Positions 62,825 to 64,000 of a stretch of 64,000 bases of DNA are shown in pieces; position 1 is the stretch's first letter; every line of letters begins with the position of its first letter. The DNA comes from Hyphomonas oceanitis SCH89 (GTDB taxonomy: Bacteria > Pseudomonadota > Alphaproteobacteria > Caulobacterales > Hyphomonadaceae), in contig NZ_ARYL01000019.1 in assembly GCF_000685295.1 (NCBI RefSeq), forward strand, positions 1-64,000, given 5' to 3'. Under the pieces are notes generated by a model. It saw nothing but the letters and a program-made list of their open reading frames with translations, was not told where the DNA came from and did no database searches. The position numbers were made by a program, and so were the translations under genes.

Positions 62825-64000
62825 ATGATTTTCCGCACTTCAGTGAGCGCGCTTGCGCTTTGCCTACTAGCTGCGTGTTCGCAGGGAAGCGACATCGCAT
62901 CACCAGGGCCCAGCAATCCTGGCACACCTCCCGGCGGCGGCGGTGGTGGCGGCGATGGCGGCGGTGGCAGCACTGCAGAGTGCCCGACCGGATTCACCGA
63001 AGGCGACGCAGTTGGCGGCCTTACGACATGTAACCTTTCTGGAACATACCTTGCCGACTTGACGCTCCCTTATGTTGCGGGCGTTGCCTACGCGATCGAC
63101 GGGCGGGTTGATATCGGTGTGGATCTTGGCGCAAGCGGAACGGCCACTAGCGGCACCGCTGCGACACTGACGGTCGAACCAGGCGTAACTGTCTTTGGTC
63201 GCTCGGGTGCAGACTACATTGTTGTTAATCGTGGTTCGGAAATCGATGCAGACGGTACTGCGTCCAACCCGATCATCTTCACCAGCGCGAACGATCTGGT
63301 GCGTCGCGCGGCCAATCCGGATGATTTCGGCGGTGACAACATTGGCGAATGGGGCGGCCTCGTCATTCTCGGACGCGCACCGATCAACCGTTGCCGTAAT
63401 GCTGCAGCTCCCGGGACGGTCGATTGTGACAACGTCATCGAAGGCGTGAGCAATCCTGATGCGATTTACGGTGGCGCAGATGCTACCGACAGCAGCGGTA
63501 CACTGCGCTACGTGTCGCTCCGCTTCTCTGGTTTCGCTATCGGCAATGGCAACGAGCTCAACGGCATTTCGCTTGGCGGTGTCGGATCGGGCACCACGAT
63601 TGACTATGTGCAGGTCCACAACAGTTCGGATGATGGCATCGAGTTCTTCGGTGGAACGGTAAACGCCAAGCACCTTGTGCTGACCGGTAACGATGATGAC
63701 TCGCTGGACACAGACAATGGTCTGGCAAGCAACATTCAGTACGTGGTCGTGAAACAGCGTGACCTCAGCGGCGACAACATGGTTGAAGCCAGCGGCGTAC
63801 CCAGCGTGACACCTGCGTCTAATGCAAAGGTTTCGAACTTCACCTTCATCGGCAATGCCACAGGCAACGCCTTCCGCTTGAACACAGGAACGGTCGGTAC
63901 TTATGTAAACGGGGTCGTGAACAACCTGTCCGAATGCTTCCGCTGGGAAGAATCGGCTGGCAACGGTACGGCAGGCTACCAGGCTGGCGTTGACCCGGCC
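62825..64000 (+). CDS. large surface lipoprotein with Gly-rich linker, partial
   Basis: An open frame of 392 codons runs to the window edge without a stop. The signal peptide ends in the lipobox LLAAC, followed by Ser-Gln-Gly (no Asp at +2). Then comes a Pro/Gly linker with a long glycine run. After it lies a repetitive beta-rich domain resembling a right-handed parallel beta-helix, with phrases such as IGEWGGLVILGRAPI, YVSLRFSGF and SSDDGIEFFGGTVN. Cysteines appear in pairs. The ribosome site is GAGGGG. Related proteins are often cell-surface lipoproteins next to TonB receptors. Location 0.8 kb from gspC makes it a candidate type II substrate. Confidence 0.85.
   Translation, partial: MIFRTSVSALALCLLAACSQGSDIASPGPSNPGTPPGGGGGGGDGGGGSTAECPTGFTEGDAVGGLTTCNLSGTYLADLTLPYVAGVAYAIDGRVDIGVDLGASGTATSGTAATLTVEPGVTVFGRSGADYIVVNRGSEIDADGTASNPIIFTSANDLVRRAANPDDFGGDNIGEWGGLVILGRAPINRCRNAAAPGTVDCDNVIEGVSNPDAIYGGADATDSSGTLRYVSLRFSGFAIGNGNELNGISLGGVGSGTTIDYVQVHNSSDDGIEFFGGTVNAKHLVLTGNDDDSLDTDNGLASNIQYVVVKQRDLSGDNMVEASGVPSVTPASNAKVSNFTFIGNATGNAFRLNTGTVGTYVNGVVNNLSECFRWEESAGNGTAGYQAGVDPA

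Overview
The window is high-GC bacterial DNA, densely packed with genes that often overlap by 4 bases. Gene content suggests an aerobic marine-type alphaproteobacterium, possibly of the Hyphomonadaceae/Caulobacterales kind. The pointers are a Pfa-type lipid synthase, OpgGH glucan synthesis, a complete gspC-N type II secretion operon, NodT-type and HAE RND efflux, and several TTG or GTG starts. This placement is inference, because there is no rRNA or tRNA in the window.

Layout: (1) 0-4.4 kb: acyl-CoA metabolism (broken 3' end of an acyl-CoA dehydrogenase, a crotonase, an SDR), a hypothetical protein, dispersed palindromes, an alpha/beta hydrolase and a membrane protein. (2) 4.4-14.1 kb: a signalling island. 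It holds two Ser/Thr protein kinases, a cytosolic papain-like protease, a lipoprotein that shares its domain with one kinase, an FHA/zinc-ribbon protein, an SPFH/zinc-ribbon protein and a small membrane protein. A divergent ECF sigma factor of the kinase-associated type faces them. I consider this the best candidate for an undescribed system. (3) 14.1-20.7 kb: TetR-controlled tripartite RND efflux with a clear intrinsic terminator. (4) 20.7-29.7 kb: TetR and MarR regulators, then proB, proC, putP, opgH and opgG, which together read as an osmoadaptation block. (5) 30.0-43.9 kb: a Pfa (PUFA synthase-like) secondary-lipid synthase. It comprises a PPTase, a PfaC-type KS-CLF-AT-DH megaprotein, a free-standing KR, a PfaA-type KS-AT-ACP-ACP protein and PfaD. 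(6) 44.0-50.6 kb: an ABC-F ATPase and a second RND pump with its adaptor. (7) 50.7-62.0 kb: gspC-D-E-F-G-H-I-J-K-L-M-N plus a terminal lipoprotein. (8) 62.2-64.0 kb: an XRE regulator and the start of a large surface lipoprotein that runs off the window.

How the parts work together: the PPTase would arm the two ACPs of the Pfa synthase, with KS, AT, KR, DH and ER activities spread over four polypeptides. The type II system could export the glycine-linker lipoprotein encoded next to it. The sigma factor and kinases probably form a phosphorylation-controlled transcription circuit. No rRNA, tRNA, CRISPR array, insertion sequence or phage gene was seen.
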